Shown here: piece after piece, positions 46,801 to 53,231 of the stretch | How positions within the stretch are numbered: the stretch's first letter is position 1 | Layout: every line of letters starts with the position of its first letter | NCBI RefSeq assembly: GCF_002105195.1 | Contig: NZ_MUHU01000050.1 | Coordinates: 154,157 to 218,156, forward strand | Reading direction: 5' to 3' | Length of the DNA: 64,000 nt | Source: Derxia lacustris | Lineage (GTDB): Bacteria > Pseudomonadota > Gammaproteobacteria > Burkholderiales > Burkholderiaceae_E | Notes under the pieces: model-generated | The model's database searches: none | What the model was told of the DNA's origin: nothing | Seen by the model: only the letters and a program-made list of their open reading frames with translations | Translations under genes and position numbers: made by a program

Positions 46801-48760
46801 CGGCTTGCAGCAGCGTGTCGGCGCCCGACCCGGTCAGGCGCAGCCAGCCTTCGTTGAACGGATTGCCGTTGTCGAAGCCAAGCTCGGCCAGCCGGCCCAG
46901 CACCGGCGCCAGATCGAGCCGGTCGCCGCCGGCGCCGGCCGCAAAGTCGGTCACGATGCTGGCCGCATGGCCGGCCTCGATGGCGCGCAGCGACAGCCGC
47001 ACGGTGTCGCTGCCGGCGCCGCCGCTCACCGTGGCCGAAGCCGCGTCGCCGAGCACGATCAGATCGGCGCCATCGCCGCCGGTCACCACCAGCGCATCGC
47101 CGCTCAGCACCAGGCTGTCGTCGCCGAGGCCGCCGGCGAGCGTGCTGGCGTCGGCACTCGACACGATGCTGTCGTTGCCGGCGCCGCCGTCCACGCTGGC
47201 GCCACTGCCGCCCGCGATGGCGAGCGTGTCGTTGCCGCTGCCGCCCAGCACCGTCGTGCCGAGCGCATCGGTGACAGTGATGCAGTCGTCGTCGGCGCCG
47301 CCGTCGGCAATGCCGGCGCCGTGCAGCGACAGCGTGTCGTTGCCGGCGTCGCCGCGCAGCGTGTCGTTGGCATCGCCGTCGAGCAGGTCGTCGCCGTCGC
47401 CACCGCTGGCCGAGTCGGCATCGGTTTCGGTCGCGGTGGCGCCGTTGGCGGCGTGCAGCGTGTCGTTGCCGGCGCCGCCGATCAGCGTGTCGTTGCCCGT
47501 GCCGCCGTCGAGATAGTCGCTGCCGGCGCCACCGTCGAGGTAGTCGCGGCCGGCTTCGCCGTTCAGGCCGGTCACGGCCCAGTCCGTGCCCTTGTAGCTG
47601 CCGCCGTAGAAGGCCGCATCGTCGCCGTCGCCGCCGAGCAGCGTGTCGTTGCCGCTGCCGCCGAGCAGCACATCGGCATCGGCGCCGCCGTCGAGCGAAT
47701 CGTTGCCGGCAAAGCCGAACAGCGTGTCGTCGCCGTCGCCGCCGGCCAGCGTGTCGGCGCCGCCAAACGCGCCGTCGAGCAGATCGTTGCCGGCCAGCGC
47801 GACCAGGCTGTCGTTGCCGTCGGCGCCGGTCAGGGTCTCGGCGCCGGTCGTGCCGGTCAGGCTGCGCGCGGTGGTGTCGCCGTTCTGGTCCAGCGTGAAG
47901 ACGAAGCGGCTCTTGGTCAGTGCGCTCGGCGCGATGTTGTCGAGCTGGGCGATGGTCAGCCATTGGCCGCCGTCGCCGGGGCCGTTCAGGTCCACCTGCA
48001 CCAGCGTGCCGGTGCCCCAGGCCGCCAGCCGCATCCAGCCCGAAGTGAAGGGATTGCCGTAGTCGTAGCCCAGTTCATGCAGCCGGCCCAGCACCGAGGT
48101 GAGGTCGATGCGGTCGCCGTCGGCCGAGCTGAAATCGGTGATGCGCGCCGCCGCCCGGCCGGCCTCGCGCGAGCGCAGCGACAGCTCGATGGTGTCGGCA
48201 CCCGTGCCGAGAGTGATGGTGCCGGTGCCGCTCAGGCCGGCCGACTGCTCCAGGTCGATCACGTCGACGCCGGCGCCGCCGTCGACCGTGTTGCCGTCGT
48301 CATGCACATAGATGCGGTCGTTGCCGGCACCGCCGATCACGGTCGACGAGCCGCCCACGTCGACGGTGTCGTTGCCGGCGCCCGCGTCGATGTAATGCGC
48401 GCTGCCCTCGGCCACGATCACGTCGGCGCCGCCGTTGCCGAAGGCCACCAGCTGGCCGCTGCCGCCGTCGAGCGTGTCGGCGCCGTCGCCGCCGATCAGG
48501 GTGTCGCTGCCGTCGCCGCCGGCCAGGTAGTCGCCAAGCGTGTCGCTGCCGAGCACCGTGTAGGTCACGGCGCTGCGCGTGCTGCCAAAGCTCACGCCGG
48601 TCACGCCAGCCCAGAGCCGGTCGTCGCCGGCGTCGCCCATCAGCGTATCGGCGCCGCTGCCGCCGTCGAGGCTGTCGGCGCCGGCGGCGCCGGACAGCCA
48701 GTCGTTGTCGCTGCCGCCGGCGAGTGAGTCGGATTGCGCGCTGCCATTAAGAGTCGTCAT
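40886..48760 (-). CDS. Giant RTX (haemolysin-type calcium-binding repeat) protein
   Basis: The 2,624-residue protein begins directly with RTX nonapeptides (GGSDNDWLS, GGSGADTLMGDAGDD). Residues about 180-1,870 are five tandem modules of roughly 400 residues, each with a block of RTX repeats and a segment like DRIDLSGVLGRLAELGYDYGNPFTTGW. A cadherin-like tandem (about 1,877-2,100; FTPTADANGSSVFSYTVADDEGS, TPVNDVPVLTLADKLY, ATHVLSGIAPAGSVASYLVE) follows, then four DTVRSSVS-type repeats and a serralysin-like C-terminal domain ending DIFIV. This C-terminus suggests type I secretion, but no T1SS genes are near. No N-terminal signal or acylation partner is seen. It is probably an adhesin or surface/biofilm protein rather than a pore-forming toxin. 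Confidence 0.92.
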   Translation of the reverse strand: MTTLNGSAQSDSLAGGSDNDWLSGAAGADSLDGGSGADTLMGDAGDDRLWAGVTGVSFGSTRSAVTYTVLGSDTLGDYLAGGDGSDTLIGGDGADTLDGGSGQLVAFGNGGADVIVAEGSAHYIDAGAGNDTVDVGGSSTVIGGAGNDRIYVHDDGNTVDGGAGVDVIDLEQSAGLSGTGTITLGTGADTIELSLRSREAGRAAARITDFSSADGDRIDLTSVLGRLHELGYDYGNPFTSGWMRLAAWGTGTLVQVDLNGPGDGGQWLTIAQLDNIAPSALTKSRFVFTLDQNGDTTARSLTGTTGAETLTGADGNDSLVALAGNDLLDGAFGGADTLAGGDGDDTLFGFAGNDSLDGGADADVLLGGSGNDTLLGGDGDDAAFYGGSYKGTDWAVTGLNGEAGRDYLDGGAGSDYLDGGTGNDTLIGGAGNDTLHAANGATATETDADSASGGDGDDLLDGDANDTLRGDAGNDTLSLHGAGIADGGADDDCITVTDALGTTVLGGSGNDTLAIAGGSGASVDGGAGNDSIVSSADASTLAGGLGDDSLVLSGDALVVTGGDGADLIVLGDAASATVSGGAGSDTVRLSLRAIEAGHAASIVTDFAAGAGGDRLDLAPVLGRLAELGFDNGNPFNEGWLRLTGSGADTLLQADLSGPGDGSQWVTLARLAGVAPGAFDYSANFIPPFGSAAGRSVTGSDGDDSITDLLPTAELRSTSGSDSIAGLGGNDFLDGGSGGADTLDGGAGDDTLLGMGDADSLLGGADNDALFGGAGNDTLRGGDGDDAFWFGGDYKGRQYNGAGLNGEAGDDLIDGGDGADRLDGGSGNDTLLGGAGEDTLSVDHGGLGESDADSASGGDGIDFISGGGGNDTLRGDAGDDWIAFDGAGQYAGLVDGGADNDVIAITRALGGTVLGGSGNDSISLLGGSSGLRVDAGDGNDSIAAGGSANDAATLIGGLGNDSIVASGDGLVIDAGAGADTIDLAAWDNASATVTTGAGSDLLRLSLRAVEAGHAASVIADFTAGVGGDRIDLSGVLGRLAELGYDYGNPFTTGWLKLVAADGGTLLQADLGGPADGSQWITLALFQNLAPSAFKADNFVDAIAPTGITTPRTLAGSGDADRLLGAEGSDSLSGLGGNDLLDGGFGGADTLAGGDGDDSLLGFGGADSLDGGDGNDVLIGGAGNDTLLGGAGDDVAWFGDIYKGVQYAAAGLNGDAGDDLIDGGSGSDQIDGGTGNDTLIGGSGDDLLWANHETAGLPDIDSVSGGDGADQLFGGGQDTLRGDAGSDWIVYSGSGLSGGLIDGGADDDAISLHGARNSTVLGGAGNDSIALEDGGAALSVDGGDGNDSLLAGAGALDASTLIGGLGDDSIVASGAALVIDAGAGADTIDLAAWDNASATVTTGAGSDLLRLSLRAVEAGLAASVITDFSTGAGGDRIDLSGVLGRLAELGYDYGNPFTTGWLRLVAGGSGTLLQADLGGPADGTQWLTVAELANTAPGGFVAANFVDAIAPAGDSAVRGINGSLDADTLIGGDSGDYLAGLGDDDLLDGGFGGNDTLAGGDGSDTLLGLGGDDLLMGNYGDDAVFGGAGNDTVYGSAGDDTAAFEADRSGLHYAGAGLNGDAGDDYLDGGDGRDSLNGGSGNDTLIGGAGNDTLDALANPSSLADADSASGGDGADSLLGSGNDTLRGDNGNDVIDYLGGASAGGLLDGGADNDTLTLHAALGTSVLGGLGDDSIAASGSALVIDAGAGSDSIDLALDGGASATVTTGAGSDTLRLSLAALQAGLAPVTVTDFTAGTGGDRLDLSAILSQLGLAAGSDPFASGHLRLAGSGSDTVLEVDATGAADGAGFVTLALLQGIAPGTLRAANFVQAVQPLVGNAALPTLPDDKTVTLLEDAGATPLGLTAPADADGGTPSVRIDGLPAGGSLTLADGTALAAGQWIGAGQLAGLLFTPTADANGSSVFSYTVADDEGSLATRQVHFEVTPVNDVPVLTLADKLYFDSGDLLFSIDLDDVARDVESDAALNFSVTVDGGQPLPSWLGYDATTHVLSGIAPAGSVASYLVEIGVTDPDGGTASASFTLANGGALVRSGGDGADTLYGGSFDDRLDGGAGADRLEGRAGNDALAGGSGDDRLFGADGNDTLDGGSGDDSLYGGAGDDLYFVDSADDAIAEVAGGGTDTVRSSVSIKLGSYVENLVLDAGALNGSGNALANTLTGNAADNVLSGDAGNDLLIGGAGNDSLDGGAGSDTLDGGSGNDVYTVNASTDVVIEASAALDEIDTVRSSISYTLGANVENLLLTGTDAINGSGNALDNRITGNAADNTLNGGAGADTLIGGLGNDIYYVDSAGDLVSETSTLTDEIDVVRASVSYKLTANVETLFLTGSDAINGTGNALDNRITGNAAANVLNGGAGNDTLMGGAGADTYVVDSLGDVVSDSSTVADEIDTVQASVSFKLGANLEWLVLTGSAAIDGSGNALDNRITGNAAANLLDGGSGADTLLGGLGDDTLIGGAGLDSLAGGAGLDAFRFTTAADATTNADRITDFSSVDDRLEFARSAYSALGSVGALDAAAFVAGKAALDAGDRVIFDAASGKLFYDDDGTGAHAAVLVATLLGGATVTAGDIFIV
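41250..42250. repeat. Four tandem repeats near the RTX C-terminus
   Basis: The coding sequence repeats a unit of about 75-90 residues four times with the consensus DTVRSSVSxKLGANVENLxLTGxDAINGSGNALDNRITGNAADN then two or three RTX nonapeptides. Copies two to four are closest to each other. Confidence 0.8.
43250..48240. repeat. Five tandem ~1.1-1.24 kb modules inside the RTX gene
   Basis: The segment coding the NPF-x-x-GW landmark recurs near 48045, 46855, 45612, 44393 and 43305, so spacing is about 1.09-1.24 kb. The third and fourth copies are nearly identical over long stretches (for example around 45600-45720 and 44390-44510), consistent with recent duplication. Confidence 0.75.
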
Positions 48761-49269
48761 GACCGTCCGCTACCTGTTTCTTCTAGAGAGGAGTAGGGAA
48801 GAGTGCGGACTCACAGCAAATAGGCTCAGATTGGCTGGAGTTAGACGCAGTTCGCCCTTTCAGACAGGCTAACGGCGGGTCTTCGGTTTATTTGAGGGCA
48901 GCTGGCACGTTCATTCGAACGAGTGAGGTCTGTTTTGCAGCAGATGCGGCAGATGTCACTTGCCTCGGCTGAGTGCGGGACCGCTCAGGCGCTGCGTCCG
49001 GTACGCGTTTCGGGGCCGATTCGAGCACTAGCCTAAGCTCACAAATCCGATTCAGGCCAGTCAAAGGCCGTGCTTTCGCGCACGCGACTGCAACTGCGCA
49101 AGGCGAAGCGGTATCCAGGAAGAGGGCAGGTCTGCGTTCGTCGCGCGGCAACGACCGGCTGGCCCGGCCAGGGGCGAGCGCCGGCGGCGTGTGCCAGCAT
49201 TTCCCGGTCAGTCCACCTGCTTGCGTTGCGACTGCGGCAGGAAATCACCGATCACAGAGGAATGCCGCC
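48761..49269. other. Intergenic region between RTX and PsiF-like genes
   Basis: The 509 bp hold the divergent promoters of the RTX gene and the PsiF-like gene. No credible small gene, tRNA or clear terminator was recognised. Short frames here look like chance. Confidence 0.5.
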
Positions 49270-49575
49270 ATGAACTTCCGCTTCGCCTTCGCCGTGCTTG
49301 CGCTCCTGCTCGGCAGCGCCCAGGCCGCCGACAAGCCGCCCACCTCGCAGCAGCAGCGCTTTGGCGCGTGCAGCAAGGAAGCCAGCAGCAAGTCGCTGGC
49401 CGGCGATGCGCGCAAGGCCTTCATGTCGGATTGCGCCAGCGGCAAGACGGCAGTCGCCGCCGCGCCCAGGACGCCACAGGAACGCATGACCGCCTGCAAC
49501 AAGGACGCCGCCGCCAAGCAGCTCAGCGGTCAGCCGCGCAAGGACTTCATGTCGAGCTGCCTCAAGGCTGGCTGA
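49270..49575 (+). CDS. PsiF repeat family protein
   Basis: The 101-residue secreted protein has a signal peptide (FAVLALLLGSAQAA) and two PsiF repeats, each with a pair of cysteines: RFGACSKEASSKSLAGDARKAFMSDC and RMTACNKDAAAKQLSGQPRKDFMSSC. PsiF was first noted as phosphate-starvation inducible in enteric bacteria; the biochemical function is not known. AGAGGAA lies before the ATG at 49270. It appears monocistronic, with a convergent gene end 10 bp away. Confidence 0.88.
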   Translation: MNFRFAFAVLALLLGSAQAADKPPTSQQQRFGACSKEASSKSLAGDARKAFMSDCASGKTAVAAAPRTPQERMTACNKDAAAKQLSGQPRKDFMSSCLKAG

Positions 49576-49585
49576 GGCGCGCGGC

Positions 49586-50011
49586 TCAGCGCGGCGCCAC
49601 CTCGTACCAGAGCTGGGCCGCCGCGATGATCGCGGTGAGCAGCAGCCCGGTGCCCAGCAGCAGCACCGCCATCGCCAGGAACACGCAGTTCCAGCCATTG
49701 CGGCTGCGCTGTCCCGAGGCCGCATTCCAGCGCGCATCCCAGCGCGCATCGGGCGTCACGCAGATGGCCAGGCTTTCGCACCAGGCAATCCACACCGGCA
49801 GCAGCGCCAGCACCGCGAGCCAGGCATGGCGCGCACTGCCCACGGCCGCAAACAGCGCCAGCCCGGCCAGCAGCGCGAGCGGATAGAGCCAGCCGCCGCG
49901 CGCCCCCAGATACCAGCGATGCGCCCCGAACGGCGCGCCGGCAAATGCCAGCGCCGCCGCAACAAAGCGCTGCCGATGCGGCACGACGGGGGAAGAAACA
50001 TTGGCAGTCAT
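49586..50011 (-). CDS. TM2-domain membrane protein
   Basis: The 141-residue protein has a TM2-type opening: RQRFVAAALAFAGAPFGAHRWYLGARGGWLYPLALLAGLALF (GxFGxHRWYLG-like motif). Two more hydrophobic stretches lie around LAVLALLPVWIAW and CVFLAMAVLLLGTGLLLTAI. The function of TM2 proteins in bacteria is unknown. It is divergent from the permease gene at 50181 and convergent with the PsiF-like gene. Confidence 0.8.
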   Translation of the reverse strand: MTANVSSPVVPHRQRFVAAALAFAGAPFGAHRWYLGARGGWLYPLALLAGLALFAAVGSARHAWLAVLALLPVWIAWCESLAICVTPDARWDARWNAASGQRSRNGWNCVFLAMAVLLLGTGLLLTAIIAAAQLWYEVAPR

Positions 50012-50180
50012 GGCAGCCCGCAGGTCTGGCGCACCCGGCGCCGATGGCCGCGACTGTCGCATGCGGTTACGCGCCGACCCACGCGGGAAAGCGCGCGGCG
50101 GAACCGCAAACCGCGGCTTGGCTCTACCCTCGCGAGCCGGCGCGCCGCGCCGCAACATCCGCTCCCTTTCCGCCCGGCCC

Positions 50181-52751
50181 ATGACCGCGATCCTGCCTGC
50201 CCGACTCCCGTCCCCTCATTCACACCGCGCGCCCGGCTGGCTGCGACTGGGCCTGCGCGACAGCTGGCGCGACTGGCGCAGCGGTGAGTTGCGCGCGCTG
50301 GCCTTCGCGGTGCTGATCGCTGTGGCGGCGCTGGCCTGCGTGGGCTTTGCCGCCGACCGCATCCGGCTGGCGCTGGAGACGCAGGCGGCCCAGCTGCTTG
50401 GCGGCGATGCGGTGCTGTCGGCCGACCATCCGCCACCACCCGCGCTGGCCCAGGCGGCGCGCGCCGCCGGACTGGCCACGGTCGATGTGGCGCAATTTCC
50501 GTCGATGGCGCTGGCGCATGACGACAACCCGGCGATTGATCCGCGCAGCCTGCTCATCTCGCTCAAGGCGGTGTCGGGCGGCTATCCGCTGCGCGGCAGC
50601 CTGCAGACGCGCGATCTGGTCGGCCCGGCCGCCAGCGTGCCGGCGCCGGGCAGCGTCTGGATCGATCCGCAGGTGGCCAGCGCGCTCGATGTGCGGCCGG
50701 GCGACCGCATCACGCTTGGCGAACGCCGGCTGCTGGTGGCCGGCCTGCTGCTGCTCGAACCCGACCGTGGCGCCGGCTTCGGCATGCTCGCGCCGCGCGT
50801 GCTGATGCGCATCGAGGACCTGCCGGCGACCGAGCTGGTCCAGCCCGGCGCGCGGGTCGGCTATCGGCTGCTGGTGGCCGGCGATGCCGCCCGGGTGCGC
50901 GATTGGGCCGATGCCGCCCGGCCGCAGCTCGCGCGTGGCGAGAACCTCAACGCCATCGCGGCAGTCGGCGGCGACAGCGCGGCCGGCGAGGGCGGTGGCG
51001 CGGCCAATGTGGGCATGGACCGGGCCCAGCGCTATCTGGGGCTGGCGGCGCTGTCGGGCGCGGTGCTGGCCAGCATCGCGATGGCGCTCGGCGCGCGCCG
51101 CTTTGTCGAGCGCCGCATCGACACGGTCGCGGTGCTGCGCTGCCTGGGCGCGACCCGGCCGCTGGTGCTCGGCGCCATGCTGGTCGAGTTCGCGCTGGTC
51201 GGGCTGCTGGCCGGCCTGGCCGGCGTGGCGCTCGGCTATGCGGCGCATCTGCTGCTGATCGAAAGCGTGCTGCCGCTGGTCAGCGTGGCGCTGCCCCAGC
51301 CCTCGGTCTGGCCGGCGCTGCGGGCGCTGGCGGCCGGCGCGGTGCTGCTCGCCGGCTTTGCGCTGCCTGCGCTGCTGCGGCTCGGCGAGGTGAGCCCGCT
51401 GCGCGCGTTGCGGCGCGAACTCGCCGTGCCGCAGGCGCCGGTGCTGCTCACGCTGGCGCTCGGCGCTGCCGCCTATGCGGCGCTGATGGTGTGGTTTGCC
51501 GGCGGCCTCAAGCTGGGGCTGATGGTGGCCGGCGGACTGGCGGTGGCGCTGGCGCTGTTTGCCGGGCTGAGCTGGCTGGCGCTGCGCGGCGCGGCTGCGG
51601 TTGGCGCGCGGCTGGCGCCGGGGCGGGTGGCCTGGCGCTTTGCGCTGCTGGGCATGGCGCGCCGGCCCGGGCCGACCGTGGTGCAGATCACCGCGCTGGC
51701 GCTCGGCCTGTTTGCGCTGCTGCTGCTCGGCATCACCCGCAGCGATCTGGTCGACAGCTGGCGCCGCACCGTGCCGGCCGATGCGCCCAACCGCTTCGTC
51801 ATCAATCTCCAGCCCGAGCAGACCGAGGCCTTCAACGCCGCGCTGCTGCGCAACGGCCTGCCGGCGCAGGAGCTGCAACCGATGATCCGCGGCCGGCTGG
51901 TCGCCATCGACGGCAAGCCGGTCAAGCTCGACGACTGGCCCGACGACCGTGCCCGCCGGCTGCTCGACCGTGAGTTCAACCTAAGCTCGCGCAATGACCC
52001 ACCCAAAAACAACGTCATCAGCGAGGGGGCCTGGGCCAAACCCGGCACGACCGAAATCTCGGTCGAGGCCGGGCTCATGAAGACGCTCGGCCTCAAGCTC
52101 GGCAACACGCTGCGCTTCGACATCGGCGGGCAGATCGCCGAAGGGCGCATCGGCTCGGTGCGCAAGCTGGACTGGAACTCGATGCGGGTGAACTTCTTCG
52201 TGATGTTTCGGGCGCCGCAGCTCGACGACATGCCGCGCAGCTACATCGCCGCGTTCCAGATGCCGGCCGACCGCGACATCGGGCCGCGGCTGGTGGCCGA
52301 GTTCCCCAACATCACGCTGATCGATACCGGCGCCGTGGTGCGCCAGATCGCGGCGATGGTCGACCAGCTGATCGCGGCGGTGCAGTTCCTGTTCGCCTTC
52401 ACCGTGATCGCCGGGCTGCTGGTGCTTCAGGTCGCCATCGCCAGCACGCTCGATGCGCGCATGACCGAGGCGGGATTGCTGCGCGCGCTGGGCGCGACGC
52501 GCAGCCAGCTCGGTCGGGCGCAGGCGCTGGAACTGCTGCTGACCGGCGGACTGGCCGGGCTGCTGGCGGCGCTGGCGGCCGCCGGCATGGCGGCGGTGCT
52601 GGGGCGCGAGGTGTTCGACCTCGACACGCGGTTTCAGGCCGGCGCGGTGGCGATCGGCGTGGCGCTTGGCGCCGGGCTGGCGCTGGCGGCCGGGGCGTGG
52701 TTGATGCGCGGGGTGCTCAACCGGCCGCCGCTGGAGAGCTTGCGCGGCTGA
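50181..52751 (+). CDS. FtsX-like ABC transporter permease (YbbP-like)
   Basis: The 856-residue protein has an N-terminal transmembrane helix, a MacB-type periplasmic domain and two FtsX permease bundles. One bundle is in the middle (about residues 280-500, with ARRFVERRIDTVAVLRCLGATRPLV). One is at the C-terminus (LDARMTEAGLLRALGATRSQLGRAQALELLLTGGLAGLLAALAAA). The large periplasmic insertion contains RFVINLQPEQTEAFNAAL and SRNDPPKNNVISEGAW. YbbP proteins pair with the ATPase YbbA, which normally lies adjacent and is not in this window. Its ATG at 50181 lies 169 bp from the divergent TM2 gene. Confidence 0.88.
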   Translation: MTAILPARLPSPHSHRAPGWLRLGLRDSWRDWRSGELRALAFAVLIAVAALACVGFAADRIRLALETQAAQLLGGDAVLSADHPPPPALAQAARAAGLATVDVAQFPSMALAHDDNPAIDPRSLLISLKAVSGGYPLRGSLQTRDLVGPAASVPAPGSVWIDPQVASALDVRPGDRITLGERRLLVAGLLLLEPDRGAGFGMLAPRVLMRIEDLPATELVQPGARVGYRLLVAGDAARVRDWADAARPQLARGENLNAIAAVGGDSAAGEGGGAANVGMDRAQRYLGLAALSGAVLASIAMALGARRFVERRIDTVAVLRCLGATRPLVLGAMLVEFALVGLLAGLAGVALGYAAHLLLIESVLPLVSVALPQPSVWPALRALAAGAVLLAGFALPALLRLGEVSPLRALRRELAVPQAPVLLTLALGAAAYAALMVWFAGGLKLGLMVAGGLAVALALFAGLSWLALRGAAAVGARLAPGRVAWRFALLGMARRPGPTVVQITALALGLFALLLLGITRSDLVDSWRRTVPADAPNRFVINLQPEQTEAFNAALLRNGLPAQELQPMIRGRLVAIDGKPVKLDDWPDDRARRLLDREFNLSSRNDPPKNNVISEGAWAKPGTTEISVEAGLMKTLGLKLGNTLRFDIGGQIAEGRIGSVRKLDWNSMRVNFFVMFRAPQLDDMPRSYIAAFQMPADRDIGPRLVAEFPNITLIDTGAVVRQIAAMVDQLIAAVQFLFAFTVIAGLLVLQVAIASTLDARMTEAGLLRALGATRSQLGRAQALELLLTGGLAGLLAALAAAGMAAVLGREVFDLDTRFQAGAVAIGVALGAGLALAAGAWLMRGVLNRPPLESLRG

Positions 52752-52772
52752 CGCTGGCTTGGCAGCGCCCGG

Positions 52773-53132
52773 TCAACCCAGCAAATAGCCACACCAGCTC
52801 GCGCTGGCAGTAAATGAAAGCCGCGCGCCGCCCGTCACTTCGGTGAATGCGTCGACGCGAAATTCCAGCTCCGCCGGCATCGGCCAGGCCTGGGTCTGCG
52901 CCTGCAACTTGATCGCTTCGACCAACTGCCGACTGAGCGCGACGGCGTCGAAGCGTTCGCAAGGCAGCAGCGCGACCGGCATGCGCATGACTTCCCCGGT
53001 TGGCCCGAGCGTCTGGCAGAGCGTGGCTTCGAGTCGCAGGTACTGAGCATCGGCGGCGGGGAGGGCGGTCAGCCAGCCGGTCAGGGCTATCGCCAGATCG
53101 GAGGCGGCAAGGCGGGTCGGGGCGGACGTCAT
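52773..53132 (-). CDS. Hypothetical 119-residue protein
   Basis: The protein (MTSAPTRLAASDLAIALTG at the start, TASASWCGYLLG at the end) is soluble and about half beta by appearance, with no recognised domain. It is convergent with the permease gene (22 bp apart). Codon use looks native. The frame is open much further upstream, but the ATG at 53132 begins the conserved-looking part. No function is assigned. Confidence 0.55.
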   Translation of the reverse strand: MTSAPTRLAASDLAIALTGWLTALPAADAQYLRLEATLCQTLGPTGEVMRMPVALLPCERFDAVALSRQLVEAIKLQAQTQAWPMPAELEFRVDAFTEVTGGARLSFTASASWCGYLLG

Positions 53133-53231
53133 GGGCGGTCTCGGGCGGGAGAGAAGGAAGGAGGCGGGCACCATCCAGTCTGAACCCCGACTACCCTTGC
53201 GCGCTTCCACCGCCGCCCGCTTCCGATCCCA

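Noticed and set aside
43250..48240. Regularly spaced repeats resembling a CRISPR array.
   Set aside because: The repeats are coding, in frame, vary by codon and have no unique spacers of constant length.
42626..48727. 2,033-codon open frame on the plus strand opposite the RTX gene, and a 1,702-codon frame on the other minus-strand phase.
   Set aside because: Both arise because GC-rich repeats with few stop codons are open in several frames. The protein sequences are low-complexity, while the 40886-48760 frame gives textbook RTX repeats, domain order and a secretion-type C-terminus.
49001..49248. Small frames in the RTX/PsiF intergenic region.
   Set aside because: They have no ribosome site, no similarity and several overlap each other on both strands.
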